Assembly: GCA_964551455.1 (NCBI GenBank)
Contig: CAZKDA010000177.1
Coordinates: 1 to 10,125 of the forward strand
Direction: 5' to 3'
DNA length: 10,125 nt
From: JAHDHW01 sp964551455
GTDB taxonomy: Bacteria > Bacteroidota > Bacteroidia > Chitinophagales > Saprospiraceae
The notes below the pieces were generated by a model. It did no database searches. It was not told where the DNA came from and worked only from the letters and a program-made list of their open reading frames with translations. Each line of letters begins with the position of its first letter. Position 1 is the first letter of the stretch. Below are positions 1-7,290 of this stretch, in pieces. The translations under genes were made by a program, and so were the position numbers.

Positions 1-71
1 GTGGAATTATTAGACGAATTGTATTTCGATTGATCTATTGGCTTTTCATAAAACAGATTTTTATGTACGCT

Positions 72-114
72 CCGACGCAGGCCTGCCTGTAGCAGGCAGG
101 CACAGCCTACGCCG
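72..114. repeat. REP-like palindromic element inside the DUF1016 fragment
   Basis: GCCTGCCTG (81-89) and CAGGCAGGC (93-101) form a perfect 9-bp stem with a three-base TAG loop. Imperfect outer arms (about 73-82 with 105-114, 8 of 10 matching) make a longer alternative stem. The element abuts a run of ten G at 118-127. It supplies the stop codon that ends the DUF1016 fragment. Another hairpin with the same CCTGCCTG/CAGGCAGG arms lies at 10074-10102, so this is probably a dispersed repeat rather than a chance palindrome. Confidence 0.7.
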
Positions 115-265
115 AACGGGGGGGGGGTTTAACTATCAGCTTCCCAATTTCAAAGTTCAATCCTATATGGTGTTTGTTCAGCGATTTATAGGCTTCATAT
201 CTCGCAGAATTAATGGTTTGGATTATCTCATTGAAAAAGTTGTTATATTGATTTAAGTCGTTCAT
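107..265 (-). pseudogene. Truncated DUF1016/YhcG-type nuclease, N-terminal fragment
   Basis: Reading leftward from the ATG at 265, 52 codons run to a TAG at 107-109. The first 46 residues begin MNDLNQYNNFFNEII and contain INSARYEAYKSLNKHHI and LNFEIGKLIV, which match the start of the DUF1016 N-terminal (YhcG_N) domain of PDDEXK-nuclease proteins as I remember them from Bacteroidota. A full member is roughly 330-380 residues, with a C-terminal PDDEXK nuclease domain. Here the reading breaks right after GKLIV: a run of ten C on this strand gives a proline stretch, and the stop lies inside a palindromic element. The 60 bases beyond (positions 60-1) give no recognisable continuation. I infer an inactivated remnant. 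The identification rests on memory of the family, and the rest of the gene could lie outside the window. Confidence 0.72.
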
Positions 266-888
266 TTAATATTTCGTAATTCTCGCACACTTGTGATAGA
301 AGTCTAAAGTACAAAAACTCGCACGGCTGTGCGAGTTTTTGTAAAGCCATTATTTTTCTTTCTCAAAACTTGAAATAGAACTTGTTTCATAGGTTTTTAA
401 TTAAATGCTAACTTATTTAATACAAACTATTTCACCACACAATAACCCCCACTCAGGTGGTTATCATGTAGTTTTTATTTGATTAGTACCCTCAAATATC
501 CATAATCTCGATTGGAATCCTAACTCCATGAAGACTTTTTTACTGATGTGCGTATAAACCTCAATCGTTTTAAGCAATTTTCGATGCCACCCGTCACGAG
601 AGGGTAAACACTCGATATCGTTCCCTTTTTATGTCCCACGGTTTCCAGCCAGCACGATAGAAGCCCATAAACTTCGGGTGAAGAAAAATTTATTAGCAAC
701 AGAATTTTATTTCGGCATACCGTTTGCCTAATCGAAGCATTGAGTGTGCAAAACAAAGTGAAAAACCAACCCTCTCCGCAAACTTAAAACTACACGCTCA
801 AATTCATATCCCCTGAATTTCACCCCTCTCGTACATGTCCCCCCGTAATTGAAACAATTTATTCAAGGCCCTTAATTTTTTAATTATT
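266..888. other. Non-coding stretch upstream of the S8 protease gene
   Basis: I recognise no gene here. A 78-codon minus-strand frame at 520-756 has no recognisable domain and unusual composition, and I do not call it. The stretch holds the strong hairpin at 310-343 and a weaker one at 442-464, where ATAACC pairs with GGTTAT and a CC/GG extension follows after one mismatch; a T-rich run follows on the plus strand. The 60 bases before the protease ATG are A/T-rich with no Shine-Dalgarno sequence. No convincing TAnnTTTG promoter element was found for the protease gene. Confidence 0.6.
310..343. terminator. Perfect 15-bp stem, bidirectional terminator-like hairpin
   Basis: Bases 310-324 pair without mismatch with 329-343 around a GGCT loop. 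The G+C-rich core is CTCGCAC/GTGCGAG, flanked by an A5 run on the left and a T5 run on the right, so an intrinsic terminator could act in either direction. There is no intact gene directly beside it on either strand: the DUF1016 fragment starts at 265 and reads away from it. It may have ended a lost gene to its right on the minus strand. Confidence 0.65.
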
Positions 889-3800
889 ATGAGAAAGCTA
901 TGCAAGGTACTAATGGCGTTGCCATTATTATTTGTGTCTGTCTATTATTCCTCAGCACAGACCAATCCAGCCACCAGCAATCCCAATCTTAAAAACTTTT
1001 TTGAACGAAGATCGGACTTCAATGACGCCAAGTCGGGAGATGACTATTATGTTTTGGTCAAATTCGGACAGCTTCCCGGAAAAGATCAGTGGCAGCAATT
1101 GGCCGAACAGCAGATCAGGCTGCTCGAATACCGCTCAGATAACACTTATCTGGCGGCAGTTCCGCAGCAGATCGACCAAACCACTTTAGCGCAATTTCAG
1201 GTGGTTGAAATTGTAAAACCTAAAGTTGAAGACAAACTGGCTGAACAACTTTTGACAAAGGATTATCCCGCATGGGCAGTCCAGGAAGTCGGAACAGCGG
1301 ACATTGCGATCGTGTTTTTTGAAAAAACGCCGCAATCGCAGATCCAGTCGGTACTCAGCAATTACAACATCCAAATCATTGAAAACAAACATCGTGGCAA
1401 TACGACCATTGTTGGCCGGATCGCACAATCAAAAATTGAAGCGCTGGCCGGATCGCCGCTCGTCGCTTATGTGGATGTCATCCAGGAACCAGTGGATATC
1501 CTGAACCATGAAAACCGCAATATCCAGCGCACCAACGTAGTAAACAGCAGTGTAGCGGGCGGATACAATTTGAATGGTAACGGTGTGGTCGTCGGCGTCG
1601 GCGATGGCGGAGAACTGGGAGATCACATTGATTTCGGTAGCCGGGTATTCAATGAAGCCAATGGCACTTACAGCAATTTCGGCAATCACGGCGATCACGT
1701 TTCAGGCATCATTGCCGGAAACGGTAACCTGAACCCGCGTCACAGAGGTATGGCTCCAGAGTGCAATATCATCACGCAAAAAACCAGCTTGATTACCTAT
1801 TACACAGAAGAATATTACAACAATTACGGCATGGTGCTGACCAACAATTCGTATGGTACCAGTTTCAATTGCCCGACAAATGGCACATACAATTATTCCG
1901 CACAAACGCTGGATTGGCAGATGCGGGAATTCCCTGAAGTACTGCATGTTTACGCTGCCGGAAACAGCGGAGGCGGAACCTGCGACCCTTATCCCCAGGG
2001 TTACAAAACTGTATTGAGGTTTTACCAAAGTGCAAAAAACGTCCTGACCGTAGGAAATGTAGGTGAAAACCGGCTGATCGCATCCGGCAGCAGCCGCGGG
2101 CCTGTAATGGACGGGCGGCTCAAACCTGAAATTTGTGGCATTGGTAGCAGCGTGATCTCTACCGGAGATAATTTTAATTATGTTTCAAAGGGAGGTACGA
2201 GTATGGCTGCTCCTTCGGTTGTCGGTGTACTGGCGTTGATGACAGAAAAGTACAAACTCATGCACAACGGGCAAAACCCGGAAAGCGGCCTGCTCAAAGC
2301 AATCGCCTGCAATACCGCGGATGATCTCGGCAATACTGGCCCTGACTATATTTATGGCTTCGGCCTGGTCAATGCGAGAAGGGCTATTGAAACGCTGGAA
2401 GATGAAAACTACTTTATAAATAATATAGACAACGGAGACAATCATGTGTACAACATCTCCGTACCGGAAGATACCCGTCAATTGAAGCTGATGCTTTACT
2501 GGCACGATAAAGAAGCCGGCATTTATCCTGAAAAAGCATTGATCAACGACCTGGATATCGAGCTGATCGCTCCCGATGGCACCAGCTATTATCCCTGGAT
2601 TTTGAATACTGATCCGGCGCATGTGGCTGACCTTGCAACCAGAGGGATCGACACCCTGAACAACATCGAACAGATCACCATTGATTTGCCCACAGCAGGC
2701 GATTACACGGTCATCGTCAGCGGATCGAACGTGCCTTATGGCAACCAGCGCTATTTTGTCACTTTTGAAAATATCATTGACGAAATCGTGGTGACCTATC
2801 CCTTTGGCGGCGAAAGCCTTGTGCCCGGAAGTATGGAATCCGTTCAATGGGATACCGATCCTGCGAATACGAATACCTTCAAAGTGGAGTACTCAACAGA
2901 TGGTGGAAACTCATGGCAAATGATCGCATCGGCTGTAGAGGCGCACAAACGCGACGTGAGCTGGCAGGTTCCACAAATCAATGCAGATGCCGTGATTGTG
3001 CGGGTTTCAAAAAACGGCGATTCCGTCTATGGAGAAAGCAATATGTTTTTCAGTGTTTTAGCTTCGCCTCAGAATTTTGCCGTCACGACGGTCTGTCATG
3101 GAATGCTGGAATTGAGTTGGGACGCTGTGGATGATGCCACCGGCTACCAGATCCTGATGAACACCGGAGATGCCATGACCGTCATTGGAACAACTACGGA
3201 AAACAAATATGTCGTGGACGAGGCGTTGCAATTTGGCGAGCGCTACTGGTTTTCCGTAAGGGCAAGATATCAAAACAACCAGTTTAGCGAAAGAGTGGCT
3301 GCACAGTTCGGAATTCCAGAAGACATCGACACCTGCCCCTGGGAAGACGACCCGATGATCGAAACCATTGCAACAGCGACCAAAGGACGCGAAAAAACGC
3401 AAAAATCGCTTGCCAATTCAGAAGAAGTATCGGTTATGGTTAAGAACATGGGCATGAACGACATTTCGGGTTTCAGCTTGTTTTACAGCATCAACGGCGG
3501 GGAACCGGTAGAAGAAGTTTGCAACGAAACCCTGCTGTCAGGGGATTCGCTGGTGTATGTGTTTTCACAACAAGCAGATTTTTCCGAAGGTGGTGTTTAC
3601 GATGTCGATGCCTGGGTAAATCTCAGCGACGACGTCCACAATTTCAACGACAGTATCATCGGGCGGCATTTTGTAGAGCAAATTCCAAATCAACCCGTTA
3701 CGCTTCCGTTTTTCGAGTTTTTCAATGCAGTGGAACCGAAAGATTATTTTGAAAACGAATTGGGGATTGCAGGAGCCAGGAGATGGGATTTTGAAACAGA

Positions 3801-4797
3801 AGGTTTCGGAAAGTTATCGGCAAATTCTGATGGAAGGCTCCAGATCAACCCCACCTGGTTTTCACAAAATACCGATCTGAACAATGCCGCTGTCCTCACC
3901 CTGAACATGACTAACTACAACGTTGATACAGAGGAAATTGGATTGAAATTTTTATACAAAACAACACCATATCCGGGAACGATCGGAGCCACCGAACTGT
4001 ACAACAGGGTCGAAATACGCGGATCGGACAGCGACGAATGGCTCAGCATTTTCACCCTGAACCCAAACCAGGAGAACTTGCTAAAGATCAGCGGCCTCAA
4101 CATAAGCGAATTGCTCACGGAAAATGGTCAGGAATTCAGCACCAGCTTCCAGGTTCGTTTCAGCCAGAATAATGTTTCGGCGCTTGAAATCGACGAAATA
4201 GCTGTTTATAACCTGAATGACGAAACCCAGGTGAGCATCCCGGAAATACTGAGCTTTACAAGTGAAAAAGTGGGCGAAGACGTCATACTGAAATGGACAA
4301 CAACGGTAGAACCTTTCGACGGGATTTTTGAAGTACAGGTAGCCGATAACTTTGTTCACGGAAACGACGATGAATTCGAAGTAATCGGCATTGTCAACGG
4401 AATTAGCACAACAACACAACCATACATTTTTATTTTTAACGACACCAGGCCAGGAAAGAAAGGTAAGAAGTATTATCGCCTCAAGCAGATCTTGCAAAGC
4501 GGTGATATTACCTTTTCTCCTGTGCTGATGGTGGATTATGACATTCCAAAAAGCGCGGTGTTTCCAAATCCTTTCTCAAATGAACTGACCGTTTATTTGA
4601 TCAGCAATGACGAAACGGCCACTGTATTGTCGCTCACCGACAGCAAGGGGCGTACTATCAGTCAAATGACAACGCCAGTTCAGGCCGGAGAGCAAAGCAT
4701 AACTTTCCAGGTTGATGACAACCTGCCTGCCGGAATGTATTTCCTGCGGATTGTAAGCCAGGGGAAATCATCTTTCCACAAGTTATTCAAGCGTTGA
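889..4797 (+). CDS. Secreted S8 (subtilisin-like, KP-43 type) serine protease with T9SS sorting domain
   Basis: This is a 1302-residue secreted endopeptidase precursor. Residues 1-24 are a signal peptide (cleavage probably near SSAQ). A propeptide-like part runs to about 215. The S8 catalytic domain spans about 220-505: Asp239 in VVVGVGDGG, His267 in NHGDHVSGIIAG, oxyanion Asn359 in YAAGNSGGG and nucleophile Ser438 in GGTSMAAPS. A beta jelly roll of the KP-43 C-terminal type follows (about 515-627, with KALINDLDIELIAPDG and NNIEQITID). Next come an Ig-like YPFGGE domain (637-723), a fibronectin III domain (725-808), a CARDB-like domain (about 822-925) and a MAM/LamG-like beta domain (about 938-1108). 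A type A T9SS sorting domain (about 1222-1302, VFPNPFSNEL to LPAGMYFLRI) ends it. Export by Sec, then T9SS release or surface attachment, is expected. HGDH replaces the usual HGTH; the triad is complete. The ATG at 889 directly precedes a good signal peptide. Substrate unknown. The accessory-domain limits are approximate. Confidence 0.95.
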   Translation: MRKLCKVLMALPLLFVSVYYSSAQTNPATSNPNLKNFFERRSDFNDAKSGDDYYVLVKFGQLPGKDQWQQLAEQQIRLLEYRSDNTYLAAVPQQIDQTTLAQFQVVEIVKPKVEDKLAEQLLTKDYPAWAVQEVGTADIAIVFFEKTPQSQIQSVLSNYNIQIIENKHRGNTTIVGRIAQSKIEALAGSPLVAYVDVIQEPVDILNHENRNIQRTNVVNSSVAGGYNLNGNGVVVGVGDGGELGDHIDFGSRVFNEANGTYSNFGNHGDHVSGIIAGNGNLNPRHRGMAPECNIITQKTSLITYYTEEYYNNYGMVLTNNSYGTSFNCPTNGTYNYSAQTLDWQMREFPEVLHVYAAGNSGGGTCDPYPQGYKTVLRFYQSAKNVLTVGNVGENRLIASGSSRGPVMDGRLKPEICGIGSSVISTGDNFNYVSKGGTSMAAPSVVGVLALMTEKYKLMHNGQNPESGLLKAIACNTADDLGNTGPDYIYGFGLVNARRAIETLEDENYFINNIDNGDNHVYNISVPEDTRQLKLMLYWHDKEAGIYPEKALINDLDIELIAPDGTSYYPWILNTDPAHVADLATRGIDTLNNIEQITIDLPTAGDYTVIVSGSNVPYGNQRYFVTFENIIDEIVVTYPFGGESLVPGSMESVQWDTDPANTNTFKVEYSTDGGNSWQMIASAVEAHKRDVSWQVPQINADAVIVRVSKNGDSVYGESNMFFSVLASPQNFAVTTVCHGMLELSWDAVDDATGYQILMNTGDAMTVIGTTTENKYVVDEALQFGERYWFSVRARYQNNQFSERVAAQFGIPEDIDTCPWEDDPMIETIATATKGREKTQKSLANSEEVSVMVKNMGMNDISGFSLFYSINGGEPVEEVCNETLLSGDSLVYVFSQQADFSEGGVYDVDAWVNLSDDVHNFNDSIIGRHFVEQIPNQPVTLPFFEFFNAVEPKDYFENELGIAGARRWDFETEGFGKLSANSDGRLQINPTWFSQNTDLNNAAVLTLNMTNYNVDTEEIGLKFLYKTTPYPGTIGATELYNRVEIRGSDSDEWLSIFTLNPNQENLLKISGLNISELLTENGQEFSTSFQVRFSQNNVSALEIDEIAVYNLNDETQVSIPEILSFTSEKVGEDVILKWTTTVEPFDGIFEVQVADNFVHGNDDEFEVIGIVNGISTTTQPYIFIFNDTRPGKKGKKYYRLKQILQSGDITFSPVLMVDYDIPKSAVFPNPFSNELTVYLISNDETATVLSLTDSKGRTISQMTTPVQAGEQSITFQVDDNLPAGMYFLRIVSQGKSSFHKLFKR

Positions 4798-4862
4798 AAA
4801 AAGAAATTACCATGAAGATACCTTGATAAGTTGCATAGCAATGATTCTCATTTTAGAAGAGG

Positions 4863-4892
4863 CGCCTCTAAGTTTTTAGAGGCGTTTTTTTT
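4863..4892 (+). terminator. Intrinsic terminator of the S8 protease gene
   Basis: CGCCTCTAA (4863-4871) pairs perfectly with TTAGAGGCG (4876-4884) around a four-base loop and is followed by eight T. It lies 65 bases after the protease stop codon. Confidence 0.9.
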
Positions 4893-5084
4893 ATTTCAGG
4901 GTAAAAAATCCATTTTTTTAAAAAAAAATATCATCTTTTTTTGAAGATTTATATCATCTTTTTTTCACAAAATTTCCAGATAACTTTTTCAAAAATAAAA
5001 TTAAACTATTGATATTCAGTCGTTTAATTTTTTGTTGTATTTTTTTATTTTAAAAAAAAAACAACACAATGGTCAAAAAATGTC
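4893..5084. other. Very A/T-rich spacer with homopolymer runs and a hairpin
   Basis: There is no coding potential. It is dominated by A and T runs, holds the duplicated 15-mer at 4928-4965, and contains an A/T hairpin: GTTGT (5034-5038) with ACAAC (5061-5065), one A/A mismatch, then seven T with seven A. It precedes the candidate promoter at 5085-5116 and could act as an UP-element-like or bent-DNA region; that role is inference. Confidence 0.5.
4928..4965 (+). repeat. Exact 15-bp direct repeat with T7 tails
   Basis: ATATCATC followed by seven T occurs at 4928-4942 and again at 4951-4965, a period of 23 bases. The separating octamer is GAAGATTT. The repeat lies about 120 bases before the candidate promoter. 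Confidence 0.8.
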
Positions 5085-5116
5085 TTTGTTGCTAGGATAG
5101 AATAGCTATATTATTG
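5085..5116 (+). promoter_or_regulatory. Candidate Bacteroidota-type promoter of the small repeat locus
   Basis: TTTG at 5085-5088 matches the -33 element. After 20 bases, TATTATTG (5109-5116) matches the -7 consensus TAnnTTTG except for one A. The predicted transcription start is near 5123. No large gene follows, only the short ORF and hairpin repeats of 5136-5432, so any transcript would be a small RNA or encode a very short peptide. Confidence 0.4.
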
Positions 5117-5135
5117 TATTGTGATTGATGCGGAG

Positions 5136-5207
5136 ATGATAAAAGAGGAGAAAAGCCAACGGAAAGCGATGGCAAAATTGAAAAGAAATATGTTCATGGG
5201 ATTATAA
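5136..5207 (+). CDS. Possible 23-aa basic small protein or leader peptide
   Basis: An ATG at 5136, preceded by GGAG with only one base between, opens 23 codons ending in a TAA at 5205-5207. The peptide starts MIKEEKSQRK and ends NMFMGL. It is lysine/arginine rich, with seven basic residues in its first 18. Its last five codons (MFMGL) lie within the repeat and recur in the second copy, in an open frame of 24 codons (5302-5376) that has no ATG before the repeat. It starts just downstream of the predicted transcription start. No homologue is known to me, and chance is a serious alternative at this length. Confidence 0.25.
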   Translation: MIKEEKSQRKAMAKLKRNMFMGL

Positions 5208-5225
5208 TTTGTTAGTAGTGAGTCG
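5188..5225 (+). repeat. Repeat copy 1 (MFMGL-stop plus hairpin foot)
   Basis: This 38-bp copy is identical to 5357-5393 apart from one extra A. It contains the codons for MFMGL, a TAA, a TATAATTTG sequence and the 5' foot AGTGAGTCG of the hairpin at 5217-5251. Similarity stops sharply upstream of the repeat and resumes only as base pairing downstream. Confidence 0.85.
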
Positions 5226-5251
5226 TCTGGTTCCCAACTCGACGACTCGCT
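5217..5251 (+). other. Strong hairpin after repeat copy 1
   Basis: AGTGAGTCGTC (5217-5227) pairs with GACGACTCGCT (5241-5251) over 11 bp, including one G-U. Inside, after a mismatch, GGTT/AACT closes a CCC loop. No T tract follows, so it is not a classical terminator. Confidence 0.75.
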
Positions 5252-5356
5252 ATTACCAGCTTCTCGGAGCAAAAAGGATTAGAGCAATTGATAGTGTGTA
5301 GAAAAACGGTCGCAAAGTCGGCCAGCGCTGGTTGAAATACCAGCCCATCAATTTGG

Positions 5357-5393
5357 ATATGTTCATGGGATTATAATTTGTTGTAGTGAGTCG
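5357..5393 (+). repeat. Repeat copy 2 (MFMGL-stop plus hairpin foot)
   Basis: This 37-bp copy again encodes MFMGL and a TAA (5359-5376), in a frame open from 5302 that reads QRWLKYQPINLD before the repeat. It carries the foot of the hairpin at 5389-5417. The upstream reading differs from copy 1, so only the repeat itself is shared. Confidence 0.85.
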
Positions 5394-5432
5394 CGTTTCC
5401 TCCTCGGGTTCGCGACTTTCTATTTTTTATTC
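5389..5432 (+). terminator. Terminator-like hairpin after repeat copy 2
   Basis: AGTCGCG (5389-5395) pairs with CGCGACT (5411-5417) around a 15-base loop and is followed by the T-rich run TTCTATTTTTTATTC. It corresponds to the copy 1 hairpin, with two compensatory base-pair changes in the stem and the added T tract. Confidence 0.65.
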
Positions 5433-5611
5433 AACTGTCCTTTCTTCCCCACTTTTTATTGACTTTCCAGCAATACGATTTTTCATTTGTTTTTGTAACT
5501 ACTCAGCAAAAAAGCGCGATTCTCCATTCCATCATTGGGCATTTTTTGGGTTTATTATTTTGAGAACTTTTGTAAAAAAAAAACACTCACCACTGAAGTT
5601 GTAGAATGTCT

Positions 5612-5648
5612 AAAAAAAAGAACCGGTTTTATACAAACCAGTTCTTTT
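5612..5648 (-). terminator. Intrinsic terminator of the haloperoxidase-like operon
   Basis: On the minus strand GAACTGGTTT (5644-5635) pairs with AAACCGGTTC (5629-5620), ten pairs including one G-U, around a five-base loop and then eight T (5619-5612). It lies about 30 bases beyond the stop of the minus-strand gene. Four T on the other side could give weak plus-strand termination too. Confidence 0.88.
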
Positions 5649-5678
5649 ATGATAACACCTTAACTTAAGAGAATTGTA

Positions 5679-7229
5679 TCAGTCTGCGCCATCGACTTTG
5701 GCGACATTCAGTGTAAAATTTGCCACATTAATTCCCTGAGTGGTTCCCACCGTAGCATCAAATGTCCAATGGATACCACCATAGACTCTTGATACGGCAG
5801 CTTCGAAAGCCCAATCTCTAAAAATAGAACCTTCTTCCGGAAAGATATAGGATAATATTTCTGCTCCTGCCGCAGAGAAAACACTGTGACCAGAAGTATA
5901 ACTTGGAAAATTCGGAGTACCTGCAATAGTTTTGAAATCCTGGATCAGGTTGATCGGTCGAGGGTAATGGTAGTAATATTTGGTATCCCAACAAGCGATG
6001 CCCCCATCCATCATTGCCATGTTCAAATAGGCAAGTGTCCTTGTAGTACGAAGTGGATTAAACTTGTGTTTTACAAGGTATTCTTTGGCGATGCGGTTCC
6101 AATGCCCCGGAGGAGTATAAGTTCCCAATCCGTCTTGCCAATAATTGGCAATGCGCCTCCATTCCTGAGTCATGTTATCCGCATAATTTTGAAGCGTTTC
6201 AACATCTTCGTTATATTCCGGGGAGTCTGGTGCGGGAGGAACTGGTGGACGTATAGCAGTGACATCAGGCACACACCATGTTTTAACCTTGCCATAAAGC
6301 GGCGTCAATCCAACAGGTCGCGGCGGCACCTCGATGTTTTCCCAATTCCAGCCAAACCGATCATAAGCAGCATCGCGAATGGAATCGGAGACTGGCTTCG
6401 GGCATTGTGCCATGCTCATGCCATCGGTTTTTGCTCTTGCCAAAGCTATCTTTGCTACTTCTTCCCCGATATGCGTTCCTGCATCAATATCGCTTTGCAC
6501 ATTTGCTCCTGCCCAAATCAAACTCATCATGTGTTCATTTGCTTTTCCTGCGAGATAGTCCTTTTCCAATGGAAACATAGCGGAAAGGATATCCCTTGAA
6601 CTGGCAGCTATTACGGCGCCGTCGGAAGGATATGATGGAATATTGTTTTTCGTGTATGCTGCTTGTACGGAATTATCAACTTCAGCAGGTGAAGGGCGAT
6701 TGTGCATATATTTGTAATGCCAGGCGGAGATCAATCCATCGAACTGCGCAACGCTGAGATAAGACAAAGCCCTGACCGCGTAGGGAGGGTGTGCAAACGG
6801 AAACGCAGGAGGACCAGCCGGGTTGGCCGGATTAGGAAGGGTATATGTTCCATCGGGATTCGGGCCTGGTATGAGGTTGTATTTGGCGATCAATTCGAGC
6901 GCTATTTCATTCCATCTCAATGTCGGATTGTTGGTCCAATATTCAATAGCATTCCTTTGCTGATTGTTCAGGTTTGAAATTGCTGATTTCAAGTCAGACA
7001 ATTCGCTTTGGTAGGATGATGAGTTGACATCTTCGGGATCATCAATGGCTATTTCATCGGGGGTGGTCAGGAGGATTGGGTTCCAATCGCCGCCGTCTGC
7101 GTCGATAGACGCAAAACTATAATCAGTATAGTTGAGTTGGGTAGGCAGGTCTTTTTCACAGGATGAGATAAACAAAATAACTGTCACAAGGCCTGCGATC
7201 AATATGGGTATGGTGAATCTAATTTGCAT
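5679..7229 (-). CDS. Vanadium-dependent haloperoxidase / PAP2-superfamily lipoprotein
   Basis: This 516-residue product is probably an outer-membrane lipoprotein: a hydrophobic N-terminus leads to LFISSC with lipidated Cys24, followed by EKD. The C-terminal half carries the full vanadate/phosphate-binding signature of vanadium haloperoxidases and PAP2 acid phosphatases: Lys417 and Arg424 in KYYYHYPRP, Ser446-Gly447-His448 in PSYTSGHS, and Arg481 and His487 in SRVYGGIHWTFD, with Asp491. Lys-to-Arg and Arg-to-His spacings (7 and 6) agree with those I recall for fungal chloroperoxidase. The N-terminal half is a degenerate copy of the same unit: RALSYLSVAQFDGLISAW (153-170) aligns with RTLAYLNMAMMDGGIACW (397-414), but SGH is replaced by SDG at 202-204. 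Such enzymes oxidise halides with hydrogen peroxide or hydrolyse phosphate esters; the sequence does not decide which. It starts 61 bases after the barrel gene and is probably co-transcribed with it. Confidence 0.9.
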   Translation of the reverse strand: MQIRFTIPILIAGLVTVILFISSCEKDLPTQLNYTDYSFASIDADGGDWNPILLTTPDEIAIDDPEDVNSSSYQSELSDLKSAISNLNNQQRNAIEYWTNNPTLRWNEIALELIAKYNLIPGPNPDGTYTLPNPANPAGPPAFPFAHPPYAVRALSYLSVAQFDGLISAWHYKYMHNRPSPAEVDNSVQAAYTKNNIPSYPSDGAVIAASSRDILSAMFPLEKDYLAGKANEHMMSLIWAGANVQSDIDAGTHIGEEVAKIALARAKTDGMSMAQCPKPVSDSIRDAAYDRFGWNWENIEVPPRPVGLTPLYGKVKTWCVPDVTAIRPPVPPAPDSPEYNEDVETLQNYADNMTQEWRRIANYWQDGLGTYTPPGHWNRIAKEYLVKHKFNPLRTTRTLAYLNMAMMDGGIACWDTKYYYHYPRPINLIQDFKTIAGTPNFPSYTSGHSVFSAAGAEILSYIFPEEGSIFRDWAFEAAVSRVYGGIHWTFDATVGTTQGINVANFTLNVAKVDGAD

Positions 7230-7290
7230 GATGATTTTTTTAATGTTAATGATTTAATACGATTTTTCAATGGTCAATAGGGAGAGAGCC

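Larger units (their letters stand above)
5123..5432 (+). ncRNA. Candidate small transcript with tandem hairpin repeats
   Basis: This is an inferred transcription unit from the promoter at 5085-5116 to the T-rich hairpin at 5389-5432. It holds a 23-codon ORF, two copies of a 37-38 bp repeat 169 bases apart, and a hairpin after each copy. The two hairpins keep pairing although the bases differ (TC/GA in the first, CG/CG in the second, just inside AGTCG/CGACT), which suggests selection on structure. A third small hairpin, GCTGGT/ACCAGC, lies at about 5327-5344. It matches no RNA family I know. It could instead be two relics of gene 3' ends with their terminators. Confidence 0.3.

Noticed and set aside
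520..756. 78-codon minus-strand ORF in the left intergenic region
   Set aside because: No recognisable domain, no promoter or leader, and it overlaps no conserved-looking pattern; length is within chance.
2185..2847. 220-codon minus-strand ORF inside the protease gene
   Set aside because: Antisense shadow of the S8 and jelly-roll coding frame, which has clear catalytic motifs.
5188..5393. Repeats considered as integron attC sites or a CRISPR array
   Set aside because: No GTTRRRY/RYYYAAC core pair at the right places, only two copies, a 131-base separation and no cas or integrase gene.
5386..5604. 72-codon plus-strand ORF downstream of the hairpin repeats
   Set aside because: It starts inside the second hairpin's stem and runs through its T tract, with no domain; most likely spacer.
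5886..6599. 237-codon plus-strand ORF opposite the haloperoxidase-like gene
   Set aside because: Antisense shadow of a well-supported gene; its translation has no domain character.
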